Of a stretch of 64,000 nt of DNA, positions 34,200 to 43,829 are shown piece after piece. How positions within the stretch are numbered: the stretch's first letter is position 1; every line of letters starts with the position of its first letter. This DNA is from Pollutimonas sp036675275 (GTDB lineage Bacteria > Pseudomonadota > Gammaproteobacteria > Burkholderiales > Burkholderiaceae_B): the NCBI GenBank assembly GCA_036675275.1, contig JAKFFG010000032.1:5891-69890 (forward strand). The letters are read 5' to 3'. Below the pieces are notes generated by a model. That model did no database searches, had not been told where the DNA came from, and saw only the letters and a list, made by a program, of their open reading frames with translations. The position numbers and the translations under genes are program-made.

Positions 34200-35411
34200 T
34201 TAATTGGCAGAGGCCGGCCGCCATTGCCTGACTTGTTCGTCGGAAGGTTGTACGCTGGCGCCATCCACGTAGGTGAAGTCAGTCATGATGCCCTTGCCGT
34301 CTTTGACGGCAAGTTTGCCCACGTAAGCTCCCATCGTGGATTGGTGATCGATGCCACGATACTTGATGCGCCCGAAAGGAGTATCGACCTCCAGGCCCTT
34401 GAATGCCTGGATCAGCGCCTCTGTATCGGTGCTGCCGGCCTTTTTGATGCCGGCAGCCAGGGACAGGATTGCGTTGTAGCCTACGACACTGCCCAGCCGG
34501 GGATAGTCGTCGTGGCGTTTCTGATAGGCCGCCAGGAATGCGTCGTGTTCGGGGGTATCGATGGCGTACCAGGGGTAGCCGGTCACAACCCAGCCCACGG
34601 GTGTTTCGCTGCCCAGCGCATCCAGGTATTCGGGCTCCCCGGTAAGCATGCTGACAACAGACAAGTCCTCGAAGAAATTGCGCTGCGTTCCGGCACGTAC
34701 GAATTTGGCCAGATCGGTGGCGAACAATACATTGAACATGGCTTGCGGCTTGGCGTCGGCCAAAGCCTGTACGACGCTGCCTGCATCGATCTTGCCCAGG
34801 GGCGCGGCTTGCTCGGCCACGAACTCGACATCGGGCTGCGCTTGCTTGAGCAGCGTCTTGAACGTGGCGACGGCCGACTGCCCATATTCATAATTGGGAT
34901 AAACGATGGCCCAGCGCTTCTTGTTCATTTTTACTGCCGCCGGGATCAGCATGGCCACCTGCATGTAGGTGGAATTGCGCAGGCGGAAGGTGTAATGGTT
35001 ACCGTCGGCCCAGACGATTTTGTCGGTCAGCGGCTCGCTGGCAAGAAAGAATACTTTCTTGTGTTTTGCGAAGTCGGTGACTGCGAGCCCGATATGCGAG
35101 AGGAAGGTGCCGGTAAGCACATCGACCTTGTCCCGCGTAAGCAGTTCCTGGGCCGCGCGGACCGCATCGCCCGGATTGGAATTATCGTCGCGGATGACGA
35201 GTTCAAGCGATTTGCCATTCACGCCGCCTGCGGCATTGATCTGCTCGACGGCAAGCTCCATGCCCTTCTTGTAAGGCCCCAGGAACGCGGGCTGCGTCTT
35301 GTAGCTGTTGAGTTCGCCGATTTTGATGACATCCTGCGCCCAGACCGACGTCGCAGCCAGTGCCAGGGCCGCGGCGCCAAAAAGTTTTGCATAGGGGCGG
35401 ATAAAGTGCAT
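34200..35411 (-). CDS. LivK-type periplasmic amino acid-binding protein
   Basis: 403 residues, type I periplasmic binding protein. A signal peptide ends near LALAATSVWAQ; the mature protein begins VIKIGELNSYKTQPAFLGPY and holds the GGVNGKSLELVIRDDNSNPG block. Start 35411 (GGAACC upstream) is chosen because the longer form lacks a signal. It is the first gene of the liv operon. Ligand could be branched-chain or aromatic amino acids or related acids. Confidence 0.88.
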   Translation of the reverse strand: MHFIRPYAKLFGAAALALAATSVWAQDVIKIGELNSYKTQPAFLGPYKKGMELAVEQINAAGGVNGKSLELVIRDDNSNPGDAVRAAQELLTRDKVDVLTGTFLSHIGLAVTDFAKHKKVFFLASEPLTDKIVWADGNHYTFRLRNSTYMQVAMLIPAAVKMNKKRWAIVYPNYEYGQSAVATFKTLLKQAQPDVEFVAEQAAPLGKIDAGSVVQALADAKPQAMFNVLFATDLAKFVRAGTQRNFFEDLSVVSMLTGEPEYLDALGSETPVGWVVTGYPWYAIDTPEHDAFLAAYQKRHDDYPRLGSVVGYNAILSLAAGIKKAGSTDTEALIQAFKGLEVDTPFGRIKYRGIDHQSTMGAYVGKLAVKDGKGIMTDFTYVDGASVQPSDEQVRQWRPASAN

Positions 35412-35527
35412 GTCGGGTTCCTGTGCTGGTCGGGTCAAGGAGCAATCGCAATAAATTGTACGCAATATACAGGGCCGGGGCCGCAGCCATTACACTACGC
35501 CCGTTAACTGATCTTTAAATACCACCG

Positions 35528-37417
35528 ATGCGCGATTTGACCCTGATTTTTATCATATCCGGTTTGTGCCTGCTGACGTTGAGCCGCTGCATGCTGGCAG
35601 CATGGCAATGGAAACGGGTAAAGCAGGCGGGCGGAATTCTGCCCATACTGGTCGGCGGCTTGCGCATCGATGCCAACCAGATAGGCATCATTGCCGGCAT
35701 CCCGGCAGTGCTGTCGCCCTGGATCGGGCATTATCCGCTGGCTGTGGCCATCAGCGGATGGTGGTTTCTGTTTGCGTGGTTGCTGCTGGTGCTGCTGGAG
35801 GTATCCACCCCCCAGTTCATCCATGAATATGATACCCGTCCGAATCGACTTTACGTGGAATATCTTAAGCATCCGAACGAAGTCTTTGGCATGCTGTGGA
35901 AAGGCTACAAGGCCGTCATATTCGGAGGCGTGGCGGTGCTCGGGCTGGCGGCCTGGATAGCGTATGTCCTGTTCATCAATGTTCCCCCGGATACAGAAAT
36001 GGTGTGGTGGGCGCGTCCGCTTGTGTCGCTTGCCGCCGCGGCGGCCACCTTCCTGGCCATACGCGGCACCCTGGGCCATCGCCCCATCAACCCGTCGACC
36101 GTTGCCTACTGCGGCGACAGCATGCTCAACACATTGCCGCTCAATTCGCTATATTCCGTGAGCTATGCCATCTACAGCATGAAAAATGAGCGCTCGGCCG
36201 AAGACGTCTACGGCAAGATAGACGCCGACGAGATGAACGCCATCGTCAGGCAGGCGGCGGGCATTGAACAGGGAAGCGCCGACATTCCTACTTTGCATGC
36301 TCAAGAACCCAGTGCCAGGCGCTCGCGGCCGCTTAACGTCGTCATGATCGTTCAGGAAAGCCTGGGCGCCCAATATGTGGGCAATCTGGGCGGCGCCAAC
36401 CTTACGCCATGTCTCGACGGGCTGGCCCGCAGCGGCTGGAACTTCACGCGCGCCTACGCCACCGGCACCCGTTCAGTGCGCGGACTCGAAGCCGTGGTCG
36501 CGGGCTTCCCCCCCACGGTATCGGATGCGGCCCTGCGACTCTCGGGCGCGCAAAGCCACTTTTTCACCATGGCGCAAGTCCTCAAGCAACAAGGTTATCG
36601 CTCCAGTTTCATCTACGGCGGAGAAGCCCACTTCGACAATATGAAGAGCTTCTTCCTGGGCAACGGCTTCGACGAGCTTCATGATCTGCCCACATTCAAG
36701 AATCCGGCGTTTGTAGGCACTTGGGGTGCGAGCGATGAGGACATGTTCACCAAGCTGCACGACATTCTGGAAGCCACGCCCGAGCAACCTACCTTCACCC
36801 TCGCCTTTTCGGTCAGCAACCATTCGCCGTGGGAATACCCCAGCGGTCGCATCGATCCCGACGGCGATCCGGCCACTGTCGAAAATACGGTGCGCTATGC
36901 GGACTGGGCCATTGGACAGTTCTTTGACCGGGCTCGCGACTCCGACTACTGGGAAAACACGGTGTTCCTGATCGTGGCCGACCACGACTCGCGCGTCGGC
37001 GGAGCCCATCTGGTTCCATTGCGTCATTTTCATATACCTGCGCTCATCCTGGGCGCCGACGTCGCGCCACGCAGGGACGACCGGCTGATCAGCCAGATAG
37101 ACCTTCCCACTACCTTGCTCTCCATCATGGGAATAAAGTGCGACCATCCCATGATAGGACACGATCTGACAAAGCATGGCGGCGGGCGCGCCATGATGCA
37201 GTATGGCGAAAACTATGGCTACCTGAAGGGCAACACACTGATGGTGCTGGAACCGCACCGCGATCCGAGCCAGTACACCTACGCGGCGCCCGCAAGCTAT
37301 ACGCCTGCAGCGGTCGACGCCGGCCTTGCGCGTGAAGCCCTGGCGCATGCCGTTTGGCCCAGTTGGGTATACCAGAATGGGGCTTATACGCTGCCTGGCT
37401 TGCGGATACAAAAGTAG
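35528..37417 (+). CDS. LtaS-like sulfatase-fold membrane phosphotransferase
   Basis: 629 residues. The N-terminal third has several membrane helices; the periplasmic catalytic domain begins near residue 275 (VVMIVQESLG), with the nucleophile region TGTRSVRGLEAVV and metal residues in VADHDSRVGG. Relatives are LTA synthases, phosphoglycerol transferases (MdoB/OpgB) and phosphoethanolamine transferases. A betaproteobacterium makes no lipoteichoic acid, so modification of periplasmic glucans or another glycerophosphate/ethanolamine transfer is more plausible. It is divergent from livK. Confidence 0.82.
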   Translation: MRDLTLIFIISGLCLLTLSRCMLAAWQWKRVKQAGGILPILVGGLRIDANQIGIIAGIPAVLSPWIGHYPLAVAISGWWFLFAWLLLVLLEVSTPQFIHEYDTRPNRLYVEYLKHPNEVFGMLWKGYKAVIFGGVAVLGLAAWIAYVLFINVPPDTEMVWWARPLVSLAAAAATFLAIRGTLGHRPINPSTVAYCGDSMLNTLPLNSLYSVSYAIYSMKNERSAEDVYGKIDADEMNAIVRQAAGIEQGSADIPTLHAQEPSARRSRPLNVVMIVQESLGAQYVGNLGGANLTPCLDGLARSGWNFTRAYATGTRSVRGLEAVVAGFPPTVSDAALRLSGAQSHFFTMAQVLKQQGYRSSFIYGGEAHFDNMKSFFLGNGFDELHDLPTFKNPAFVGTWGASDEDMFTKLHDILEATPEQPTFTLAFSVSNHSPWEYPSGRIDPDGDPATVENTVRYADWAIGQFFDRARDSDYWENTVFLIVADHDSRVGGAHLVPLRHFHIPALILGADVAPRRDDRLISQIDLPTTLLSIMGIKCDHPMIGHDLTKHGGGRAMMQYGENYGYLKGNTLMVLEPHRDPSQYTYAAPASYTPAAVDAGLAREALAHAVWPSWVYQNGAYTLPGLRIQK

Positions 37418-37468
37418 AACTGCTGTGCCTTCCGGATTCCGGCCGTACCGCGGGCGCCCGGAATAAGG

Positions 37469-37497
37469 TCGCCATCGTAATCCATGGCCCCTATAAT
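37469..37497 (+). promoter_or_regulatory. Predicted promoter of the terC-like gene
   Basis: A perfect TATAAT at 37492-37497 lies 17 bases after TCGCCA (37469-37474), a weak -35. The predicted start near 37504 leaves a leader of about 20 bases, so no manganese-type riboswitch precedes this TerC gene. Confidence 0.5.
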
Positions 37498-37524
37498 TGT
37501 TCTTTTTTCATCGGAAGTTCTCTA

Positions 37525-39111
37525 ATGGAGTTGCTGCTAGACCCCGCCGCGTGGGTCGGCCTGTTGACACTTGTTGTCCTGGAAATTGTCCTGGGCATCG
37601 ACAACCTGATTTTCATTGCCATATTGGCGGACAAACTTCCGCCCGCACAGCGCGACCGCGCACGAGTCATCGGCTTGTCTCTGGCCCTGGTCATGCGCCT
37701 GGCCCTGCTGTCGGCCATCTCCTGGCTCTTCAAGCTCACCGAACCGCTGTTTTCCGTCGGTCCCTTCGATTTTTCGGGACGCGACCTGATCCTCATCGCG
37801 GGGGGCTTCTTTCTGGTGTTCAAAGGCACCATGGAAATGCACGAAAGAGTCGAAGGCAAAGCGGTCAGCATGTCCGGCTCGCCCATGTACGCCGGCTTCT
37901 GGGTCATCGTGACGCAAATCGTGGTGCTGGATGCCGTGTTTTCGCTGGATGCCGTCATTACGGCAGTAGGCATGGTGGACAGGCTGGAAGTCATGATGGC
38001 CGCCGTGGTCATCGCGATCGGCATCATGCTTGTTGCATCCAAGCCTTTGACGCGCTTCGTCAGTGCCCATCCCACGGTGGTCATCCTGTGCCTGGGATTC
38101 CTGTTGATGATAGGCTTCGCGCTGGTTGCCGAAGGCTTCGGCTTCAAAGTGCCCAAGGGTTATCTTTACGCCGCTATCGGCTTTTCGGTGGTTATCGAAA
38201 CGCTCAATCAAGTTGCGCGGCGCAATTTGCTTAGCATGGATACGCCCCGCCCCATGCGTGAACGGACAGCCGAAGGCATCCTGCGCATGCTGGGCAAGCG
38301 CCCCGTGTCGTCCGACGAAGTCGGCAATCCTCAGCCCGCCGATTCAGCCAACGCACCCTTTGCGGTCGAAGAGCGCAATATGGTCAGCGGCGTGCTCAGG
38401 CTGGCCGACCGCAACGTACATTCCATCATGACGCCGCGCACGGACATCACATGGATAGACCTGAACGACGATCCCGAATCCATACGACAGGAAATCAGCG
38501 ACACGCCTCACGGTTTTTTCCCCGTATGCCGCGGATCGCTGGACGAGATCGTGGGCATAGGCCGCGCCAAAGACATGATCGCCGACTTGATTACACACGG
38601 CACGCTTAGCGAGAAAGGCTTCCGCCCTCCCATCATTGTTCACGAAACCGTCCGCATACTGGATTTGATCGATACCTTGAAGGCGGCACGAGGACAACTG
38701 GTCATCGTCATCAATGAGTTCGGAACGGTCGAAGGTCTGGTGACTCCAATCGATGTCTTTGAAGCCATAGCGGGCGATTTTCCCGATGAAGATGAAACGC
38801 CCGACATCACTGCCGACGGCGAGAACCGCTGGATTATCGATGGCGCCACCGATATGCACCATTTCCAGCAAACGCTGGATATCGAAGGCCTGATCGAAGA
38901 GTCGGATGAATACAGCACAGTCGCCGGCTACCTGCTGCGTCAGTTTGAACGGCTGCCTGAAGTGGGCGAGGAAATCACGCTGAACCATCGCAATAACGCC
39001 TTCGTCTTCCGCGTGCTTGAACGGGAAGGCCGCCGTATCGCCAAACTCAGCGTGGAAAAGCGCGGCGTAGACGAAAGCAATGACAATATTGCATCGGTTG
39101 CCGACGCATGA
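37525..39111 (+). CDS. TerC-CBS-CorC fusion membrane protein
   Basis: 528 residues. The TerC domain (1 to about 240) starts MELLLDPAAWVGLLTLVVLE with conserved EIVLGIDNLIFI and DAVFSLDAVITAVG, predicted metal-binding membrane helices. It is followed by paired CBS domains (MTPRTDITWIDLNDDPE; VEGLVTPIDVFEAIAGD) and a CorC/HlyC domain. The architecture matches E. coli YegH/YoaE. TerC proteins export or handle Mn2+ and other metals. The start at 37525, not 37354, is fixed by the domain start and upstream GGAAG. Confidence 0.88.
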   Translation: MELLLDPAAWVGLLTLVVLEIVLGIDNLIFIAILADKLPPAQRDRARVIGLSLALVMRLALLSAISWLFKLTEPLFSVGPFDFSGRDLILIAGGFFLVFKGTMEMHERVEGKAVSMSGSPMYAGFWVIVTQIVVLDAVFSLDAVITAVGMVDRLEVMMAAVVIAIGIMLVASKPLTRFVSAHPTVVILCLGFLLMIGFALVAEGFGFKVPKGYLYAAIGFSVVIETLNQVARRNLLSMDTPRPMRERTAEGILRMLGKRPVSSDEVGNPQPADSANAPFAVEERNMVSGVLRLADRNVHSIMTPRTDITWIDLNDDPESIRQEISDTPHGFFPVCRGSLDEIVGIGRAKDMIADLITHGTLSEKGFRPPIIVHETVRILDLIDTLKAARGQLVIVINEFGTVEGLVTPIDVFEAIAGDFPDEDETPDITADGENRWIIDGATDMHHFQQTLDIEGLIEESDEYSTVAGYLLRQFERLPEVGEEITLNHRNNAFVFRVLEREGRRIAKLSVEKRGVDESNDNIASVADA

Positions 39112-39163
39112 CGAGTTTTATGTGTTATAGTAGCTGGCTGTTGTAAAACAGTTAGCAACAATT

Positions 39164-39240
<77 letters not shown>

Positions 39241-39246
39241 ATACTA

Positions 39247-39286
39247 AAGCGGCTTAGCAAGTTTTCTTGCTAAGCCGCTTTTCTTT
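39247..39286 (+). terminator. Strong intrinsic terminator after tRNA-Pro
   Basis: A perfect 15-bp stem (arms 39247-39261 and 39266-39280) with a TTTT loop is followed by TTCTTT. It ends tRNA-Pro transcription and separates it from the convergent acyl-CoA synthetase gene. Confidence 0.95.
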
Positions 39287-39298
39287 GTGTCGGGCCGC

Positions 39299-40948
39299 TC
39301 AGGCCTTGTCCTGCGCCTTGCGCCATTGCGCGACGATATCGCGCAATTCGCGCCGAATTACCTTACCCGTCGTGGTCATGGGCAACTCGTCGACGAAATA
39401 AATCTCGCGTGGATATTCATGCGCTGCCAGGCGCACTTTTACGTGTTCCTGAATTTCACGTTTCAGTGCATCGTCCGGCTGATGGCTCTCGTGCAACACG
39501 ACGACCGCAACGACGATTTCGGTTCGCTGGGAATCCGGCGCGCCGACGACGGCCGCCATCTTGACCGCGGGATGCTGAAGAATGCTGTCTTCGATTTCTC
39601 CGGGCCCGATACGGTAGCCGGCCGAGGTGATGACGTCATCATTGCGCCCGACGAAATGTATGTAATCGTCGTCATCCATCGTGCCGACATCGCCCGTAAG
39701 CAGCCAGTCGCCGATGAATTTATCCTGCGTCGCCTCGACGTTGTTCCAGTACTGAAGAAACATGACCGGGTCCGGCCGCAAGACCGCAATATTGCCGGGT
39801 GTCCCGGACGGGGCCACCTTGCCATGCTCGTCGACAATGGCGACACGGTGTCCGGGCACGGGGCGGCCGATCGCCCCCGCGCGAGTGGACATAAGATCGG
39901 CGCAAGATGACACCGTCATATTGCATTCCGTCTGGCCATAGAATTCATTGATGGTCAGTCCGAAGGTGCGTCGGCCCCAGTCCAGCAATTCGGCGCCCAG
40001 TGTTTCCCCGCCGCTTGCGACCGACCTTAGCCGGTAGTTCCAGCGTTGCTCGGGATTTGCAACGGAGCGCATCATCTTCAGGGCGGTGGGCGGCAGGAAA
40101 GTATTGCGTACTTCAAAATCCTGCAACAGCTGGAAAGCGGCTTCGGGCGTGAACTTCTGGAAGCGATGCGCAACCACCGCAATACCGTGGTGCCAGGCGG
40201 GAAGCAGGACATCGAAAAGGCCGCCTATCCATGCCCAATCAGCCGGCGTCCACATTCGATCGCCGTCCTGCGGAAACAAATCATGCGACATCTCGACACC
40301 GGGCAAATGCCCCAACAGCACTCGGTGGGCATGGAGCGCGCCTTTGGGCTGGCCGGTGGTCCCGGATGTATAAATGATAACGGCGGGATCGTCGGCGGCT
40401 GTGTCGACGGCCGTGAAGTCGTCGCTTAGCCGCGCCATTTCCCGGTGCAGATCCAACGTGCCGGGCAACGCGCCATCTATGGTGAATACGGCCTGCAAAT
40501 CCGGCAGGCGTTCGCGTATCCCGGCCAACTTGGCCGCACCTTCGCTGTTGGTGACAACGACCTTCGCTCCACTATCGGCAAGCCTGTATTGCAGGGCCTC
40601 GGCGCCAAACAGCGAAAACAGCGGGATGGCGATGCATCCCGATTTATAGGCGCCGATATGCGCCATGGCGGTTTCGGGCGCCTGGGGCAACAAGACACCC
40701 ACCCTGTCTCCGGGCTCCAGGCCGACGCCACGCAGCAGATTGGCAAACCGGTTCGACGCTTCGTGCATCTGGCCAAACGTGTAGTTGCTGGCTTTGCCGT
40801 CCTGGCCGACATGTATCAGGGCCAGGCGCCCGAAGTCTTGCTCCGCCCATTTCGTGCACGCATCAACGCCGATGTTGTAACGCGGTGGAATGGACCAGCT
40901 GAACCGCTCGCATAGGTTTTCGTAATTTTCTGGTGCTGTGGGCAACAT
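39299..40948 (-). CDS. AMP-dependent acyl-CoA synthetase
   Basis: 549 residues of the ANL superfamily, acetyl-/medium-chain-type. Motifs are IIYTSGTTGQPKGALHAH (AMP loop), NEFYGQTECN, GDWLLTGDVG and the C-terminal MTTTGKVIRREL with its catalytic lysine. It forms acyl-CoA from a carboxylate, ATP and CoA. It is the last gene of a minus-strand series LON protein, enoyl-CoA hydratase, GST, synthetase, suggesting acid degradation. Chain-length preference is not evident. Confidence 0.9.
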   Translation of the reverse strand: MLPTAPENYENLCERFSWSIPPRYNIGVDACTKWAEQDFGRLALIHVGQDGKASNYTFGQMHEASNRFANLLRGVGLEPGDRVGVLLPQAPETAMAHIGAYKSGCIAIPLFSLFGAEALQYRLADSGAKVVVTNSEGAAKLAGIRERLPDLQAVFTIDGALPGTLDLHREMARLSDDFTAVDTAADDPAVIIYTSGTTGQPKGALHAHRVLLGHLPGVEMSHDLFPQDGDRMWTPADWAWIGGLFDVLLPAWHHGIAVVAHRFQKFTPEAAFQLLQDFEVRNTFLPPTALKMMRSVANPEQRWNYRLRSVASGGETLGAELLDWGRRTFGLTINEFYGQTECNMTVSSCADLMSTRAGAIGRPVPGHRVAIVDEHGKVAPSGTPGNIAVLRPDPVMFLQYWNNVEATQDKFIGDWLLTGDVGTMDDDDYIHFVGRNDDVITSAGYRIGPGEIEDSILQHPAVKMAAVVGAPDSQRTEIVVAVVVLHESHQPDDALKREIQEHVKVRLAAHEYPREIYFVDELPMTTTGKVIRRELRDIVAQWRKAQDKA

Positions 40949-41044
40949 GTCCTTCTCCGCACTGTACTGGTATCGTCGTTAGATGAAATGATCTTGTCCA
41001 GGCCTAGACCGATCGGCTCCGGAAGTATAGGCGTCGCCAGACGC

Positions 41045-41713
41045 TCATGGGACGGTCAATGGAGCATGCATCACCGAAACATCCTGGGCGACAGCGGCAT
41101 CATGTTGCGCCCGCAAAGCCTTCTGGTAGCCATCCCGGCCTTTCAGTCTTTGCCAATATTCGCCCACAGCCGCCGGGAATTTGGATTCCATCTCAAGAAA
41201 TTCGGCCAGCATCAGGGCATAGCCCACCGAGATATCGGCGGCCGTGAAGCGGCCTGCGCACAAATAGTCCTGTGTGGACAACACCGCATCGACGGCGCGC
41301 AGTCTCGCGAGAAACCAGCGCCGATAGTCTGCCTCCACCTGGGGATTCCTGCGGTCGGGCGCCTCGAAGCGCCCGTATCGAAGCACTATCGTCTGCGGAA
41401 AGGTAAGCGTGGCTTCGCCAAAATGCAGCCAGTTCAGGTAGTCGCCGAAGCCCGCTTCTTGCGGCTTTACGTCCATGGAAGCGGGTCCGTAGCGCGCGAC
41501 GAGATATTGGCACATCGCCGCCGATTCCGTCATTTGGACCTGACCATCAAAGAGAGCAGGAACGGTGCCCAGAGGATTGACCTGCAGATACTCCCGGGCG
41601 GCGAACCGGGGCGGAAACGGAAGCATGTTCAGTTCGTAGGGAATACCGCACTCTTCCGCTGTCCACAATGGACGGAACGATCTGGCGCTGACGCAGTGAT
41701 ACAAGGTGATCAT
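41045..41713 (-). CDS. Glutathione S-transferase family protein
   Basis: 222 residues. The N-terminal thioredoxin-like domain (MITLYHCVSARSFRPLWTAE; LGTVPALFDGQVQMTESAAM with the cis-Pro and Glu-Ser glutathione site) is followed by an all-helical domain. Its start overlaps the enoyl-CoA hydratase stop by four bases. A Ser in VSARS, rather than Tyr, may be the activating residue, as in zeta/theta-like GSTs. Confidence 0.88.
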   Translation of the reverse strand: MITLYHCVSARSFRPLWTAEECGIPYELNMLPFPPRFAAREYLQVNPLGTVPALFDGQVQMTESAAMCQYLVARYGPASMDVKPQEAGFGDYLNWLHFGEATLTFPQTIVLRYGRFEAPDRRNPQVEADYRRWFLARLRAVDAVLSTQDYLCAGRFTAADISVGYALMLAEFLEMESKFPAAVGEYWQRLKGRDGYQKALRAQHDAAVAQDVSVMHAPLTVP

Positions 41714-42555
41714 GAATTTCCCCTACCTGTGCTTGAGCCCGGCGCGACAGCAGCCGAAAATCCGTTGAGGCTCAGGTCCGCCCATTCGGGCTTGCGCTTG
41801 CCCAGAAACGCCGATATCCCCTCTTTCGCCTCGGCCTGGGTACGAAGCGTTGCGATACGTTGTGCCGTGTCTTCCACGACAGCATCGTCCATGCCTCGTT
41901 CCGCCACTGCCCGGATCAAATCTTTCGCGGCGCTTTGCGCAGCCTGCCCGCCCAATAACAGGACATCCACGATTTCCTGGACTTTGGCATCGAGATGCTC
42001 GGGCGCCACGAGCTCGTGCACCAGCCCCAATTGAACGGCTCGCTCGGCCGAAATGCGTTCCGCGGTCTGGAAGTAACGGTATGCCTGGCGCTGTCCGATG
42101 GCGCGTACGACATAAGGGCTGATCGCGGCGGGAATAAGGCCCAGCCTGACCTCGGATGTCGCGAAGCTTGCGTCCGGCGACGCAATGCATATGTCGCACG
42201 CCGAAACCAGGCCCATGCCTCCTCCCAATGCGGCACCGTGCACCCGGGCAATTGTAGGCTTGGAAACTTCTGCAAGCGTGCGCAGCATGATCGCCAGCTT
42301 GCGCGCATCCTCCTGATTGGAGGCCGGATCCGCCTCGGCAGTTTCCCGCATCCAGTTCAGGTCGCCTCCCGCTGAAAAACTTTTGCCCCGGCCGGCCAGC
42401 ACGATCACCCGCAAGGAGGTATCGGCGCCCAGCCTATGGCAGGCGGATGTAAGTTCGGCAATAACGCCGGCATTGAAGGCGTTATGCACCGCTGGCCGAT
42501 TCATCCAGATCGTAGCGACCGCGGATTTGATTTCGATTTCTAGGGTTTCGTACAT
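41710..42555 (-). CDS. Enoyl-CoA hydratase/isomerase family protein
   Basis: 281 residues of the crotonase fold. The first oxyanion-hole segment is GRGKSFSAGGDLNWM, the second RVHGAALGGGMGLVSACDIC. It resembles methylglutaconyl-/enoyl-CoA hydratases. The C-terminus runs about 15 residues past the usual end because the stop falls inside the GST start region. It is coupled to the GST gene. Confidence 0.9.
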   Translation of the reverse strand: MYETLEIEIKSAVATIWMNRPAVHNAFNAGVIAELTSACHRLGADTSLRVIVLAGRGKSFSAGGDLNWMRETAEADPASNQEDARKLAIMLRTLAEVSKPTIARVHGAALGGGMGLVSACDICIASPDASFATSEVRLGLIPAAISPYVVRAIGQRQAYRYFQTAERISAERAVQLGLVHELVAPEHLDAKVQEIVDVLLLGGQAAQSAAKDLIRAVAERGMDDAVVEDTAQRIATLRTQAEAKEGISAFLGKRKPEWADLSLNGFSAAVAPGSSTGRGNS

Positions 42556-42596
42556 AGTCTCTGTTTATAGTTTTAAGAATAAAATAATACCGGGCA

Positions 42597-43211
42597 TCAC
42601 GGCGTCAGGCCCCGGTCGTTCATAAATTTGTGTACACATTCCAGCCGCCACACGGGATCCTGCAAGGCGAGCAATCGCAGCTTCTCCTCGGTGCCCAGCG
42701 GCAACAATTCGCACCAGCGGTCAGCAACCCAACCGCTTTCGTCCAGACGAAATGGTGGTGAGAACGGCATTTCAGAGACTGGCACCCGGTCTTTTTGAAG
42801 CTGGGCAATGACCTTGCCCAAGGCATTGGCACTGCCCTGCAGCGACGCCGGTATGGGCACTGCAGGGTCGTCTGCCAGCGGCAGTGTGCTTCCCATCCAC
42901 AAGCCGTACTTCGCCTTTGCGCTGGACAGCAAGTGAAAGCGCGAGGTGCCTGTACACCGAAGGTGCAATAAAGCCGGCATGGGCGCGCTCCATTCCTCGA
43001 TGCGCGCCATGGTCCCGATCGTCGCCAGCTCCTCGCCGCCTTCCGGCCTGCGGATTTCACTGCCGCTCATCAACGTGACGACGCCGAATTCCGTGCTGTC
43101 GGCGATGCACTTTTTGATCATGTCCAGATAACGAACCTCGAAGATGCGCAATGTCAGCGCCCCTGCCGGGAACAGCGTGGTGCTTAAAGGAAACAAAGGT
43201 ATGGCATTCAT
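42597..43211 (-). CDS. LON substrate-binding-domain protein
   Basis: 204 residues. It consists of a stand-alone LON N-terminal (PUA-like) domain starting IPLFPLSTTLFPAGALTLRI with EVRYLDMI next. It lacks AAA+ and protease domains, so it is not the Lon protease. Relatives are widespread in Burkholderiales with unknown function. It lies 41 bases before the enoyl-CoA hydratase gene and is divergent from creA. Confidence 0.87.
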   Translation of the reverse strand: MNAIPLFPLSTTLFPAGALTLRIFEVRYLDMIKKCIADSTEFGVVTLMSGSEIRRPEGGEELATIGTMARIEEWSAPMPALLHLRCTGTSRFHLLSSAKAKYGLWMGSTLPLADDPAVPIPASLQGSANALGKVIAQLQKDRVPVSEMPFSPPFRLDESGWVADRWCELLPLGTEEKLRLLALQDPVWRLECVHKFMNDRGLTP

Positions 43212-43335
43212 GGGTCGCAGACCTTCTGAAAAATGCGAGGCGGCTTATCTACCTTGAGCGGGATAATTCATATTTAAACATGGCCGCATGTGGCTGCGCT
43301 CAGGCTAAAATTCAAGTTTTGCTAGGCGCGCCGCT

Positions 43336-43827
43336 ATGAAACATCTACTTGCCTTCATTGTTCTGACTGCAGCCGGCATCATGGGCAACACCGTCCACGC
43401 GGCGGAAGTCGGTTGCGTCAGCACCACCTGGCGTGTGCTCAACAACGATAAGGTCTGCATCCAGTCATTCAAGGACCCCGATATCGAGGGCGTGGTATGC
43501 CACGTATCCTACGCACAAACTGGTGGCATTTCCGGCGCGCTGGGATTTGCGGAAGATCCGTCGCGGTTTTCCATCGCATGCCGGCAAGTGGGCCCCATTC
43601 AGGGAAAGAAGCTTGTACCCCAGGCGGAAGAAAATGTGTTCACGCAACGCATGAGCTTTTTGTTCAAGGGCCTGAATGTATCCAGGCTGGTGGACCAGGA
43701 AAACAACTCACTGGTGTATCTCGTGGTCAGTGAGAAAGTCATCGACGGATCGCCTTTCAACAGCATCTCGTCGGTCCCGCTCATGCCCTGGAACGACCAG
43801 GCGCCCAGGCTGGATGTAAAAAACTGA
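43336..43827 (+). CDS. creA: CreA family periplasmic protein
   Basis: 163 residues with a signal peptide (MKHLLAFIVLTAAGIMGNTV, cleavage near HA-AE). The conserved core is DKVCIQSFKDPDIEGVVCHV and SYAQTGGISGALGFAEDPSR, with two cysteine pairs. CreA is a conserved envelope protein of unknown role; the cre name does not imply catabolite control. The next gene starts two bases after the stop. Confidence 0.9.
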   Translation: MKHLLAFIVLTAAGIMGNTVHAAEVGCVSTTWRVLNNDKVCIQSFKDPDIEGVVCHVSYAQTGGISGALGFAEDPSRFSIACRQVGPIQGKKLVPQAEENVFTQRMSFLFKGLNVSRLVDQENNSLVYLVVSEKVIDGSPFNSISSVPLMPWNDQAPRLDVKN

Positions 43828-43829
43828 CC

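Noticed and set aside
35528..37417. Lipoteichoic acid synthase
   Set aside because: The fold matches, but the organism is Gram-negative, so a glucan or other envelope substrate is more likely.
37418..37524. yybP-ykoY manganese riboswitch before the TerC gene
   Set aside because: The predicted transcript leader is only about 20 bases and no aptamer-like pairing is visible.
39112..39163. Specific promoter of tRNA-Pro
   Set aside because: A TATAGT-like element is present but lies too far upstream and without a convincing -35 partner.
42597..43211. Truncated Lon protease
   Set aside because: The protein is a recognised stand-alone LON-domain family of this length; no ATPase or protease relic follows.
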